DNA of 64,000 nucleotides from Glycomyces albidus (lineage in GTDB: Bacteria > Actinomycetota > Actinomycetes > Mycobacteriales > Micromonosporaceae), in the NCBI RefSeq assembly GCF_009451885.1, contig NZ_WIAO01000017.1:1-64000 (forward strand). Direction: 5' to 3'. Position 1 is the first letter of the stretch; each line of letters starts with the position of its first letter. The notes beneath the pieces were generated by a model that was given only the letters and a program-made list of their open reading frames with translations, was not told the DNA's origin and did no database searches. The translations under genes and the position numbers were made by a program. Positions 43,119 to 51,865 of the stretch are shown here, piece after piece.

Positions 43119-43920
43119 GACATCCTGGCCGGCCGAAGCGGACCCGGCCACGGCAACACGCCTTCGACACGCACGGCTCGACCCGTCATCGGTGCCTTAC
43201 GGACCTTGCCCGCATCGCGACCCGAGACCCGGCGCGCACCTCGGGCACGCACTCACCTGGTGGTCGCTGCCCGATCGAACACCGGCCCGACGCGACCGGG
43301 GCGCGACCCGGCTCGGTTTTCGCAGGTCATTGATGGCGTTAGACACCGGGCGGAGCGAACCCGGCCGCGGCGGCATGCCTCCGACACATGCGGCTCAACC
43401 CGTCATCGGTGCCTTGCGGACCTTGCCCGCATCGCGACCCGGCCCCCGGCGCGCACCTCGGGCACGCACTCAGCTGTCGTCGCCGCCTGATCGAACACCG
43501 GACACGACCAGACACCGCCACGGAGGCACGACCCGTACCGCTACTCAACCTCTCGTCGCTGCCGGGTTGAACACGGATCCCGGCGATTCCGGGGGCGGGA
43601 CCGGCTCCGGTTCGCACGCACGTGATGGGGTTCGACGCCGGACGGAGCGAACCCGGCCGCGGCAACCCGCCTTCGACACCCGCGACGCAACCCGCCATCG
43701 GTGCTCTTCCGGACCTGGCGCGGATCGCGACCCGGCCTCCGGAGCGCACCCGCAGCCACGCCCTCACCGGTTCGTCGCCGCCTGATCGAACACCGGTCCG
43801 ACGCGACCAGGGCTTGACCGCGCTCCGGTTCGCAGGCCATTCATGGGTTCGACGCTGGCCGAAGCAGACCCGGCCACGGCTCAACCCGCCATCGGTGCTC
43901 ATCCGGACCCGGCACGGATC
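43119..43920. repeat. Four diverged copies of a 190-290-bp unit
   Basis: CATCGGTGC(C/T) after AACCCGYC-like sequence occurs at 43187, 43404, 43696 and 43890. Each is preceded by ACCCGGCC(A/G)CGGC and GTT(A/C)GACRC-type blocks and followed by GGACC-rich text; GATCGAACACCGG recurs between units (about 43272, 43491 and 43786). Spacing varies (217, 292, 194), so units have gained or lost segments. No frame is conserved over all copies. Confidence 0.7.
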
Positions 43921-44030
43921 GCGACCCGATCGTTCGAGCGCACGACCGCCCGCCGCGAACAGCACCGCGCCGCCGTCCACGTCGCCGTCATCAGCAACTG
44001 GCTCGACGACATCTCGCACACGGCCTAGCC

Positions 44031-44062
44031 TCCTCGCCCGCCCACCCGCCGTGCGGGCGGCG
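44031..44062 (+). repeat. Fragment of the dispersed G-rich element (3' end only)
   Basis: CGCCCGCCCACCCGCC followed by GTGCGGGCGGCGCGCG matches the C-rich arm and second hairpin of the elements at 4749, 15877 and 24009. The G-quadruplex half is missing. Confidence 0.5.
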
Positions 44063-44078
44063 CGCGTCGCCGGCTCCG

Positions 44079-45302
44079 TCAGCCCGAGTACATGAGGACG
44101 ATCGCGGCGCACGCGCCCGCGGCCGCGCTGATCAACGGGGCCCGTACCGAGCGCCTCCGGTCCGCGCGCGCAGTCGCGGCCACGATGAGCCACGGGCACA
44201 GCGCGATCCAGCCGTACTCGGGGTGCTCGGGGTTCGAGCCGCTGAGCGGCGCGATCATGAGCGCCAGCACCGGGCCGATCATGAGCGGCCACGCCGAGCT
44301 CGACCCGAAGCGGCGCAGGCTCTCCACGACCGCCGGGCCGCACGCCACGGCCACGAGCGCCGGCATGAGCGCCACCCACCACAGCTGCTCGGGGTGCGCG
44401 GCGACCTCGCCGATCGCCGCGTTGTAGGTGTCCACGAGCCCGTACGGCCACGACGACCCGAACGAGGCCGACACGGCGAGCACCGCCAGCGCCGCCGCCG
44501 CCGACACCAGGATCTGCGCCGGGCGCCGCCGCGCGAAGTAGAGGCACAGCAGCGACACGGCGAACCACGCCGCCCCGTACGACAAGAGCGCCGCGATCCC
44601 GAGGAGCCCGCCCGCGGCGGCCGCGCCCCAGAACGCGTCCGCGCCCTTCACGTGCTTCTCGGAGACCACCGCGCCGCACGCCAGGACCGCGGCGCACGCG
44701 GCCGCGGCGATCCCGTCGATGCCGAGCGTCGCCCAGGCCGCCCACGGCCCCAGGATGAGCGCCGGCGCGAGCGCCCGCGCCGCCACCGGCCCCGACACCG
44801 ACTTGACCGCCACGAGCACCAGCGGCACCGACAGGCACGACAGCGCGATGACCGTGATCGCCAGGCCCGCCTCCGAACCGGTGTAGGACACCAGGAGCGC
44901 CGCCGCGCGGCGCGCGCCGTCGGTCGCCGTCGACATCGTGGTGGGGTCCACATTGGTGTGCAACGCGGCCGACCACGTGATCGACGCCAGGTACGACAGC
45001 ACCAGCAGCGTGTGCCACGACATGCGCGCCGCCGCGGGCCGGGAGGCCGCCGCCAGCACGGCCGCGGCCGCCAGCGGCGCCACCACCATGCCGGGCGTGA
45101 CCCGCAGCGACAGGTTCTGCGCGGGCCACCACGGCAGCGTCGTCGGACCGACCACTTCGGAAGTCGACACCGCCACCGACGCCATCGTCAGGACCGCGAC
45201 CGTCAGGCACAGCCAGATCCCGAGGTCGCGCAGGCTCGCGTGGCGCCGCGCCGGGGCGAGGGCGTCGACCCGGTCGGTGAAAGAGGTCTGCGGTGCGGTC
45301 AC
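44079..45302 (-). CDS. Polytopic membrane protein of unknown function (GT-C-like)
   Basis: 407 residues with about ten hydrophobic helices, beginning DLGIWLCLTVAVLTMASVAV and ending with SAAAGACAAIVLMYSG. A short periplasmic loop after the first helix (PWWPAQNLSLRVTP) and the overall size resemble GT-C mannosyltransferase-like proteins of actinomycetes, but the catalytic acidic motif is not evident. Function unknown. Confidence 0.65.
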   Translation of the reverse strand: MTAPQTSFTDRVDALAPARRHASLRDLGIWLCLTVAVLTMASVAVSTSEVVGPTTLPWWPAQNLSLRVTPGMVVAPLAAAAVLAAASRPAAARMSWHTLLVLSYLASITWSAALHTNVDPTTMSTATDGARRAAALLVSYTGSEAGLAITVIALSCLSVPLVLVAVKSVSGPVAARALAPALILGPWAAWATLGIDGIAAAACAAVLACGAVVSEKHVKGADAFWGAAAAGGLLGIAALLSYGAAWFAVSLLCLYFARRRPAQILVSAAAALAVLAVSASFGSSWPYGLVDTYNAAIGEVAAHPEQLWWVALMPALVAVACGPAVVESLRRFGSSSAWPLMIGPVLALMIAPLSGSNPEHPEYGWIALCPWLIVAATARADRRRSVRAPLISAAAGACAAIVLMYSG

Positions 45303-45406
45303 ACCACGAAACTATCGGGTATCCGACAGAAGCGTCCGCCGGGCGACAGAACTCCGGCAAACTTCACAACACACCGAGATCACCCTCCGTATGCGGGAAA
45401 GGACTC

Positions 45407-45667
45407 ATGACCCCCGAATCCAATCCGAGCACCGGCGGCGCCGCCGACGAAGCGGGCGCCGCGAAGACCGATCCGAACCGGCAGGTGCGCGGCGACGAGC
45501 GCCGCGAACTCACCGAACGCGTGACCGCCGCCTACGGCCAGGGCCGCAGCATCCGCGACATCGCGTCCGCGATAGGCCGATCGTACGGTTTCGTCCACCG
45601 CCTACTGGCCGAGGCCGGCGTCGACTTCCGCACCCGGGGAGGCGCCCGCAAGGGCGGCCGGAAATAA
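45407..45667 (+). CDS. Small helix-turn-helix protein
   Basis: 86 residues from ATG 45407 (AAAGG just upstream). The C-terminal half, ELTERVTAAYGQGRSIRDIA followed by SAIGRSYGFVHRLLAEAG, is a resolvase/sigma-type helix-turn-helix with a conserved RSYGFVHRLL recognition helix and a basic RGGARKGGRK tail. This small family is common in actinomycetes, often beside ABC-type genes as here. Targets unknown. Confidence 0.8.
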   Translation: MTPESNPSTGGAADEAGAAKTDPNRQVRGDERRELTERVTAAYGQGRSIRDIASAIGRSYGFVHRLLAEAGVDFRTRGGARKGGRK

Positions 45668-45782
45668 CCGGGGCCCGGCGCGGCGTTGCACCGTCGGAGA
45701 GAAGCGACGGAACGGCCCAAGCCCTACCGGATGACGACCTGCCGGACGACGAACGCACTTGGGCATCTACACGGGAGGCCCA

Positions 45783-47747
45783 GTGTCATCGATGGGAGCC
45801 GCCGGTTGGGACGCCATGCGCTCGATGCGGCGCGCGGACGAGCTCAAAGGCGTCAAACTCAGCCGCGGCGTCAAACGCCGCATCCTGCGGTTCGCGCGCC
45901 CCTACCGCCGCGACATCGCGGTGTTCATCGCGCTCGTGACGTTCATCGCGGCCATCGGGGTCGCGACGCCCGTCCTCGCCGGCGACATCGTCAACGAGCT
46001 CACCGGCCCGGGCGGCACCCAGCGCGGCGTGGTCGCCATCGCGGCGGTCATCGCCGGGCTCGCCCTCCTCGAGGGCCTGCTCAACCTCGCGATGCGCTGG
46101 TACGGCGCGAAACTCGGCGAAGGCATCATCTTCGACCTGCGGCGGGCCGTGTTCGACCACGTCCAGTCCATGCCGGTCGCCTTCTTCACCCGCTCGCAGA
46201 CCGGCGCGCTGGTCTCGCGGCTGAACAACGACGTCATGGGCGCCCAGCGCGCCTTCACCAGCACCCTCTCCGGGCTCGTCTCGAACGGCATCGCCGTCGC
46301 GCTCATCATCGGCGTCATGTTCTTCCAGTCCTGGCAGATCACCCTGCTCTCGCTGGTCCTGGTACCGGTGTTCCTGGTGCCGGCCAAGTGGGTCGGGCGC
46401 AAGCTCGCCGAGCTCACCAAGGAGTCCTTCGACCTGAACGCGGCCATGAACACCCAGATGGCCGAGCGGTTCAACGTCGGCGGCGCGATGCTCGTGAAGC
46501 TCTTCGGCCGCCCCGACACCGAGTCCGCCGAGTTCGCCGACCGCGCCGACCGGGTGCGCGGCATCGGCATCACCACCGCGATGTACGCGCGCACCTTCAT
46601 CGTCGCGCTCACGGTCGTCGCGGGCCTGTCCCAGGCCCTCGCGTACGGCCTCGGCGGCGCGTTCGTCTTCGCCGGCCAGCTCAGCGCCGGCACCGTCGTC
46701 ACCCTCGCGCTCCTCCTCACCCGCCTGTACGGGCCGCTGACGGCCCTGTCGAACGTCCGCGTCGACGTCATGAGCGCCCTCGTGAGCTTCCAGCGGGTCT
46801 TCGAGGTCCTCGATCTCAAGCCGCTCATCCATGACAAGCCCGACGCCCGCGAGCTGCCCGCCGGCGCGGCCTCGATCCGCTTCCGCGACGTCGGGTTCCG
46901 CTACCCCGGCGCCGACCAGGTCTCCCTGGCCAGCCTGGAGGACCTGGCCCGGCCCGACCGCTCCGACAGCGGCCGCGACATCCTCCGCGGCGTCTCCGTC
47001 GAGGTCGCCCCCGGCGAGCTCGTGGCGCTCGTGGGCCACTCGGGCGCCGGCAAGACCACCATGGCGAGCCTCGTCCCGCGCCTGTACGACGTGACCGCCG
47101 GCGCGGTCGAGGTCGGCGGCGTCGACGTCCGCGACCTCAAGTCCGACTCCCTCGCGTCGCACATCGGCATGGTCACCCAGGACGCGCACCTGTTCCACGA
47201 CACCGTCCGCGAGAACCTCCGCTACGCCCGGCCCGAGGCGTCCGACGACGAGATCTGGGAGGCCCTCGACCGGGCCCAGATCGGCGACACCGTGCGCCGC
47301 CTCGAATCCGGGCTCGACACGGTCGTGGGCGAACGCGGCTACCGGTTCTCCGGAGGCGAGAAGCAGCGCCTCGCGATCGCGCGGGTCCTGCTCAAGGCCC
47401 CGCCGATCGTCATCCTCGACGAGGCGACCGCCCACCTCGACTCCGAATCGGAGGCCGCCGTCCAGCGCGCCCTCGACACGGCCCTGGAAGGCCGCACCTC
47501 GCTCGTCATCGCCCACCGGCTCTCGACCGTGCGCCGGGCCGACAAGATCGTCGTCCTCGAGGACGGCGAGGTCGTCGAGTCGGGCACCCACGACGACCTC
47601 GTGGCCCGCGGCGGCCTGTACGCCGAGCTCTACCGGACCCAGTTCGAGGAGCGCGGCGAGGACCGGAGCGGGTCCGGAGAGCGCGGCGAGGACCGCGGCG
47701 CCGGCCGGGACGTGGAGCCGGAGGCGTCCGTCTCCACCGCCGCGTGA
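45783..47747 (+). CDS. ABC exporter with fused membrane and ATPase domains
   Basis: About 654 residues. Membrane domain with six helices (about 45-340; AVFIALVTFIAAIGVATPVL first) then an ATPase with GHSGAGKTT (Walker A), FSGGEKQRLAIARVLL (signature), VILDEATAHLD (Walker B) and IAHRLSTV (H-loop). Homodimeric half-exporter of the MsbA/lipid-multidrug type; the substrate is not evident. An acidic-basic low-complexity tail (GEDRSGSGERGEDRG) follows. I chose GTG 45783, four bases after GGGAGG; ATG 45792 and TTG 45759 are alternatives. Confidence 0.9.
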   Translation: MSSMGAAGWDAMRSMRRADELKGVKLSRGVKRRILRFARPYRRDIAVFIALVTFIAAIGVATPVLAGDIVNELTGPGGTQRGVVAIAAVIAGLALLEGLLNLAMRWYGAKLGEGIIFDLRRAVFDHVQSMPVAFFTRSQTGALVSRLNNDVMGAQRAFTSTLSGLVSNGIAVALIIGVMFFQSWQITLLSLVLVPVFLVPAKWVGRKLAELTKESFDLNAAMNTQMAERFNVGGAMLVKLFGRPDTESAEFADRADRVRGIGITTAMYARTFIVALTVVAGLSQALAYGLGGAFVFAGQLSAGTVVTLALLLTRLYGPLTALSNVRVDVMSALVSFQRVFEVLDLKPLIHDKPDARELPAGAASIRFRDVGFRYPGADQVSLASLEDLARPDRSDSGRDILRGVSVEVAPGELVALVGHSGAGKTTMASLVPRLYDVTAGAVEVGGVDVRDLKSDSLASHIGMVTQDAHLFHDTVRENLRYARPEASDDEIWEALDRAQIGDTVRRLESGLDTVVGERGYRFSGGEKQRLAIARVLLKAPPIVILDEATAHLDSESEAAVQRALDTALEGRTSLVIAHRLSTVRRADKIVVLEDGEVVESGTHDDLVARGGLYAELYRTQFEERGEDRSGSGERGEDRGAGRDVEPEASVSTAA

Positions 47748-47866
47748 GTGACTTGGGTCATAGAAGCCGCGAGCGAACGGTCGTCTTCGCAGGTCACCGC
47801 CCCGGACCGGGGGTGCTTCTCGCGCTGCGGGATGGCGGTGAAGCACGCGTACTGTAGGGTCCAAAG

Positions 47867-47897
47867 GCCGCTTCGGTTCACTATGCACCGAAGCGGT
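47867..47897 (+). promoter_or_regulatory. Hairpin at the 5' end of the cold-shock mRNA leader
   Basis: CCGCTTCGGT (47868-47877) pairs perfectly with ACCGAAGCGG (47887-47896) around a nine-base loop, followed by about 118 bases to the csp start. A TACTGT box about 15 bases upstream could be the -10 element. Long structured leaders are typical of cold-shock genes. Confidence 0.6.
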
Positions 47898-48014
47898 GAA
47901 GCGCCAGCAATGGCGGCACACCTCAGACCGTCGCGCCGTCCCCCACCGAGGAGTCAACCCCCTGGACCGGGTGGACTGCGGGTCTGAACATCAACATCGC
48001 AAGGAAATGCAGTA

Positions 48015-48218
48015 ATGGCGCAAGGCACCGTTAAATGGTTCAACGCGGACAAGGGCTTCGGCTTCATCGCTCCTGACGGCGACGGTCCGGACATCTTCGT
48101 CCACTTCACCGCGATCACGGGGAACGGCTACCGCACCCTGGAAGAGAACCAGCGCGTGGAGTTCGAGATCGAAGCCGGCAAGAAGGGCCCGCAGGCCGCG
48201 AACCTGCGCGCCCTGTAG
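48015..48218 (+). CDS. Cold-shock protein (CspA family)
   Basis: 67-residue OB-fold RNA chaperone with RNP1-like KGFGFIAP and RNP2-like DIFVHF motifs. AAGGAA lies nine bases before ATG 48015. It has a long leader and is followed by its own terminator, so it is monocistronic. Constitutive and cold-induced members cannot be separated by sequence. Confidence 0.96.
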   Translation: MAQGTVKWFNADKGFGFIAPDGDGPDIFVHFTAITGNGYRTLEENQRVEFEIEAGKKGPQAANLRAL

Positions 48219-48232
48219 GCAACGAGCACGGA

Positions 48233-48265
48233 GCCGCTGCCCTTCATCCCGAAGGACAGCGGCTT
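48233..48265 (+). terminator. Terminator of the cold-shock gene
   Basis: AGCCGCTG (48233-48240) pairs with CAGCGGCT (48258-48265), with CCTTC/GAAGG inside, followed by TCTTC. Confidence 0.75.
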
Positions 48266-48415
48266 CTTCGGCGCCCGGGCCCGCCAGAGGCAGTACGCGA
48301 CCGGCTCCCGGACGCCCCCTCCCGCGGGCAGGTCCCGCCGGTCGACGCCCCGCCGGAGCCGTCGCCGACCGGAAACCCCGTTGAAGCCGCCGGACCCGCA
48401 CTGCACACTGAGGCG

Positions 48416-49435
48416 GTGAAAATCATCGAGTTCAACGCGGCCGACGCCGATCTGATCGACCAGGCGCTCGCCATCCTCAAAGCGGCGCACGACGTCGACA
48501 CCCCCGAGAACCCCACCTACACCGAGCGGTTCTTCCGCACCCTCTTCACCCACCTCATGCCCGGCCGCGAGCGCCACTGGTTCGCCGCCGTCGGCGACGA
48601 CGGCCGCGCCGCCGCCTTCGCGCGCGCCAACTTCTTCACCGAAGAGAACCGCGAACTCGCCATGTACGAGCTCAAGGTCCACCCCGACCACCGCGCCGGC
48701 GACGCCGACGCGCTCCTGCGCGACCACGTCGAGCGCTTCTGCGCCGAGCACGGCCGCACCTCGATCGTCACGGCCGTCCCCGTCTACTGGGAGGGCGGCC
48801 CCGCCCGCGACGGCAGCACCGCCCGCGCCCTCGAAGCCCGCGGCTACACGCTGGCGCTCACCACCGTCAACCGCCGCAGCCCGGTCGACCCGCTCGGCGC
48901 CGACGAGGAGGAGCGCCGCTACACCGAGGCCCTCGCGAAGGCCGGCGACGCCTACGAGGTCCGCCAGTGGATCGGCCCCGTCCCCGACGACCTCGTCGAC
49001 ACCATGTGCCGCATGGACACCATGATCATGGCCGAGATCCCGCTCGGCGAGATCGAGGCCCAGCCCGAGCAGGTCACCCCCGAGAAGCTCCGCGCCCGCG
49101 AGGCCGTCAACGCCGTCGAAGGCCGCACCTGGGTCCACTCCGTCGCGGTCGAGCGCGCCACCGGCGAAGTCCGCGCCTGGACCGAGATCGCCCTCGACGA
49201 GGGCGACACCGTCAACGGCATGCAGGGCATCACCATCGTCGATCCGGCCCACCGCGGCCACCGCCTCGGCCTGCTCCTCAAGCTCGCCAACCTCCGGCAG
49301 CTCCGCGCGCACTCCCCGTCCACCCAGTGGATCTGGACCGACAACGCCGACGTCAACGCCCCCATGATCGCCATCAACGAGCTCATGGGCTACGAGACCG
49401 TCGACGCCAACGCCGAGTACCAGCTCAAGCGGTAG
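48416..49435 (+). CDS. GNAT acetyltransferase paralogue 1 (two-domain)
   Basis: 339 residues with two GNAT-like halves. The second half has the acetyl-CoA-binding HRGHRLGLLLK (R/QxxGxG/A-type) after GITIVDPA, and ends with the aromatic YETVDANAEYQ strand. The first half has the degenerate pattern DHRAGDADALL. Similar layout to mycothiol synthase (MshD) and its relatives, but a specific substrate is not evident. GTG 48416 lies six bases after CACACT, so the mRNA may be leaderless. First of three tandem paralogues. Confidence 0.8.
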   Translation: MKIIEFNAADADLIDQALAILKAAHDVDTPENPTYTERFFRTLFTHLMPGRERHWFAAVGDDGRAAAFARANFFTEENRELAMYELKVHPDHRAGDADALLRDHVERFCAEHGRTSIVTAVPVYWEGGPARDGSTARALEARGYTLALTTVNRRSPVDPLGADEEERRYTEALAKAGDAYEVRQWIGPVPDDLVDTMCRMDTMIMAEIPLGEIEAQPEQVTPEKLRAREAVNAVEGRTWVHSVAVERATGEVRAWTEIALDEGDTVNGMQGITIVDPAHRGHRLGLLLKLANLRQLRAHSPSTQWIWTDNADVNAPMIAINELMGYETVDANAEYQLKR

Positions 49436-49522
49436 CGCCCGACCCTCGAGGCGCCCTCGGGCCCGCCCCGGGGCGCCGCGAGAGGGACCCCGACTGTGGA
49501 CGATCCCGGCCATACTCGGGTC

Positions 49523-50545
49523 ATGGAGATCAGACCCCTGAACCCCGAAGACGACCGCGCCGTAGGCGAAGTCCTCGCAGTCGTGCGCGCCGTCCGCGAC
49601 GCCGACGCGCCGGAAGGCCCCCGACCGGTCGAGCGGACCTTCCGGGCCGAACTCCGCCACGAACGGCCGGGCCTGGAGGTCACCCACCACACCGCCGTGG
49701 AGGACGGCGAGGTCGTCGGCTACCTCGGCATCGGCCTCCTCGTCGGCGACAACCCGCACCTGGCCATGGCCGAGCTCCTCGTCCACCCCGTGCACCGCGG
49801 CCGCGGCCACGGCACCGCCCTGCTCGAGCACTACGTCGAGTACGCCTCCTCCCGCGGCCGCACCGACCTCACCGCCGGCACCCTCACCACCTGGGGCGAC
49901 GGACCCCGCCGCCCCGGCGCCGGCGTGCGGTTCCTCGAACGCAACGGCTTCACCCTCGCCCTAGTCAACATCCGCCGCCGGTGCCGCACCGACGCCCTCA
50001 CCCCCGAAGCGGAGCAGCGCCTCTGGGAGAAGGCCGCCGCCGCCGAAGCCGGATACGAACTGCGCACCTGGACCGGCCCGGCCCCCGACGACCTCATCGA
50101 GTCCCTCTGCCGCCTCGACGCCCTGACCCGCACCGAGGTCCCCACCGGCGACATCCGGCTCGACGCCGAACGCGTCGACGTCGAACGCGCCCGCGCCAAG
50201 GAGGCCGCCCTCGCGGCGATCCACCAGACCGGCGTCAAGGCCGCCGCCGTCCACCGCGCCACCGGCGAGGTCGCCGCCCTCACCGACATCCGCGCCTTCG
50301 ACGACCCCACCGCGGCGCACGCCGTCCAGGGCATCACCATCGTCGACCCGGCCCACCGCGGCCACCGCCTCGGCCTGCTTCTCAAGCTCGCCAACCTCCG
50401 CCAGCTCCGCGAGCACCACCCGCGGGTCGCGGAGATCTGGACCGAGAACGCCGACGTCAACGACCACATGATCGCGATCAACAGTGAACTCGGATACGAG
50501 GCCGTCGACGCCCTCAGCGTCTATCAGCGCAAACTCCGGCCCTGA
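49523..50545 (+). CDS. GNAT acetyltransferase paralogue 2 (two-domain)
   Basis: 340 residues with the same two-domain design. The first half keeps a canonical HRGRGHGTALLEHYV acetyl-CoA site, and the second repeats GITIVDPAHRGHRLGLLLKL almost unchanged from paralogue 1. ATG 49523 lies six bases after CATACT. It begins about 90 bases after paralogue 1, each with its own promoter. Confidence 0.82.
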   Translation: MEIRPLNPEDDRAVGEVLAVVRAVRDADAPEGPRPVERTFRAELRHERPGLEVTHHTAVEDGEVVGYLGIGLLVGDNPHLAMAELLVHPVHRGRGHGTALLEHYVEYASSRGRTDLTAGTLTTWGDGPRRPGAGVRFLERNGFTLALVNIRRRCRTDALTPEAEQRLWEKAAAAEAGYELRTWTGPAPDDLIESLCRLDALTRTEVPTGDIRLDAERVDVERARAKEAALAAIHQTGVKAAAVHRATGEVAALTDIRAFDDPTAAHAVQGITIVDPAHRGHRLGLLLKLANLRQLREHHPRVAEIWTENADVNDHMIAINSELGYEAVDALSVYQRKLRP

Positions 50546-50615
50546 GCGGCGGCCCGCGGCCCGCCGGCGCCGAAATTCGGTTGCCGCGGGCCCGCCGTCT
50601 GTCCAGACTGAGCGG

Positions 50616-51653
50616 ATGAGCAACCTGCAAATCACCGAGCTCGACCCCGCTGACGGCGACCTCGTCTCCGGCGCGTTCGAGGTGCTGCGCGCCGCCCACG
50701 CCGCCGACGCGCCCGAGGCCCCCGCCCCCCATAAGGGCAAGTTCGCGCTGGGCCTGATCCACCCCAAGCCCGACGAGGACGAGGTCCCGTTCATCGCCGT
50801 CCGCGACGGCGAGGTCGTGGGCATCGCCGAGGCCGGGTTCCCCAACCGCGAGAACCTCCACTTCGGCTGGGCGAGCATCCACGTGCACCCCGACCACCGC
50901 CGCCAGGGCATCGGCACCGCCCTCCTCGAGCACTTCGTCGACTACGCCCGCAAAGAGCGCGGTCGCACGACGCTCACCTTGGACACCCGGCTCACCTGGG
51001 AAGACGGCATCGAGCGGTCCGACGCCGGCCGCCGCTTCGCCGAGAAGCACGGCTTCGAACCGGCACTGACCTGGATCAACCGCCGCTGCGCCGTCGACGC
51101 CCTCGAACCGGCCGTCGAACAGGAACTGCTGGAGAAGGCCCAGGCCGCCGCCGGCGACGCCTACGAGATCGTCTCCTGGGTCGGGCGCACGCCCGACCAC
51201 ATGATCGAGACCATGGCCCGCATCGACTCCACGATCCTCGCCGAGGTCCCCCTCGGCGACCTGGAGCTCGAACCCGAGACCATCGACGCGGACCTCAAGC
51301 GCGCCCAGGCCGACCGCAACGCCGCCATGGGCGTCATCCCGATCCAGACCGTCGCCGTCGACAAGGCCACCGGCGAGGCCGTCGCCAACACCGCGGTCTT
51401 CGTCTTCGACGACACCGAGTACCCGGACGCCTTCCAGGGCATCACGATCGTGAACCCGGACCACCGCGGCCACCGCCTCGGCACCCTCCTCAAGATCGTC
51501 AACCTCCGCCTCGTGCGCGAGCACTACCCGAACGTCCGTACCATCTGGACCGACAACGCCGACGTCAACGCCCCGATGATCGGCATCAACGTCGTCCTCG
51601 GCTACGAGATCCTCGACGCCGGGGCCGAGTTCCAGAAGAAGTTCGACGCCTGA
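50616..51653 (+). CDS. GNAT acetyltransferase paralogue 3 (two-domain)
   Basis: 345 residues. The first half has [18 protein letters not shown], a full GNAT motif A; the second has [20 protein letters not shown]. More distant from the other two in the C-terminal half. ATG 50616 lies six bases after CAGACT. Ends before a terminator hairpin. Confidence 0.82.
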   Translation: MSNLQITELDPADGDLVSGAFEVLRAAHAADAPEAPAPHKGKFALGLIHPKPDEDEVPFIAVRDGEVVGIAEAGFPNRENLHFGWASIHVHPDHRRQGIGTALLEHFVDYARKERGRTTLTLDTRLTWEDGIERSDAGRRFAEKHGFEPALTWINRRCAVDALEPAVEQELLEKAQAAAGDAYEIVSWVGRTPDHMIETMARIDSTILAEVPLGDLELEPETIDADLKRAQADRNAAMGVIPIQTVAVDKATGEAVANTAVFVFDDTEYPDAFQGITIVNPDHRGHRLGTLLKIVNLRLVREHYPNVRTIWTDNADVNAPMIGINVVLGYEILDAGAEFQKKFDA

Positions 51654-51687
51654 CCCGGACCCCGAAAGGGTGTCTCCAGGCACAAGC

Positions 51688-51723
51688 CGGCCGTGAGAGT
51701 GGCGATCGCTCTTCACGGTCGGC
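51688..51723 (+). terminator. Terminator after the GNAT cluster
   Basis: GCCGGCCGTGAGAG pairs imperfectly with CTCTTCACGGTCGGC (one bulge, one G-U) and is followed by TATTGTTCAT. Confidence 0.6.
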
Positions 51724-51865
51724 TATTGTTCATAGCTGGCCCAGTTCTTCATTGCAGAGGCCCGATCAGGCGCGTCCCGCCCCATCATCACCGTCGGCTC
51801 ATGGTGAAACCGATATTCCCGCGGAACGTGCGTCACTACGAAGTCGTTCTCGCGGAAGGCGAACC

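Larger units (their letters stand above)
41548..44078. other. Gene-poor, repeat-rich stretch of about 2.5 kb
   Basis: No open frame here resembles a family or has the base pattern of the neighbouring genes; long frames exist only because stop codons are rare. It contains at least five separate tandem duplications, listed separately, and a nine-pair hairpin CCCCACCCC/GGGGTGGGG (42217-42225, 42232-42240). It begins directly after the decayed kinase pseudogene and ends at the minus-strand membrane protein, so it is probably degraded accessory DNA. Confidence 0.6.

Noticed and set aside
43339-45360. 673-codon frame on the minus strand
   Set aside because: Overlaps the real membrane-protein gene in another frame and continues through the repeats with no domain.
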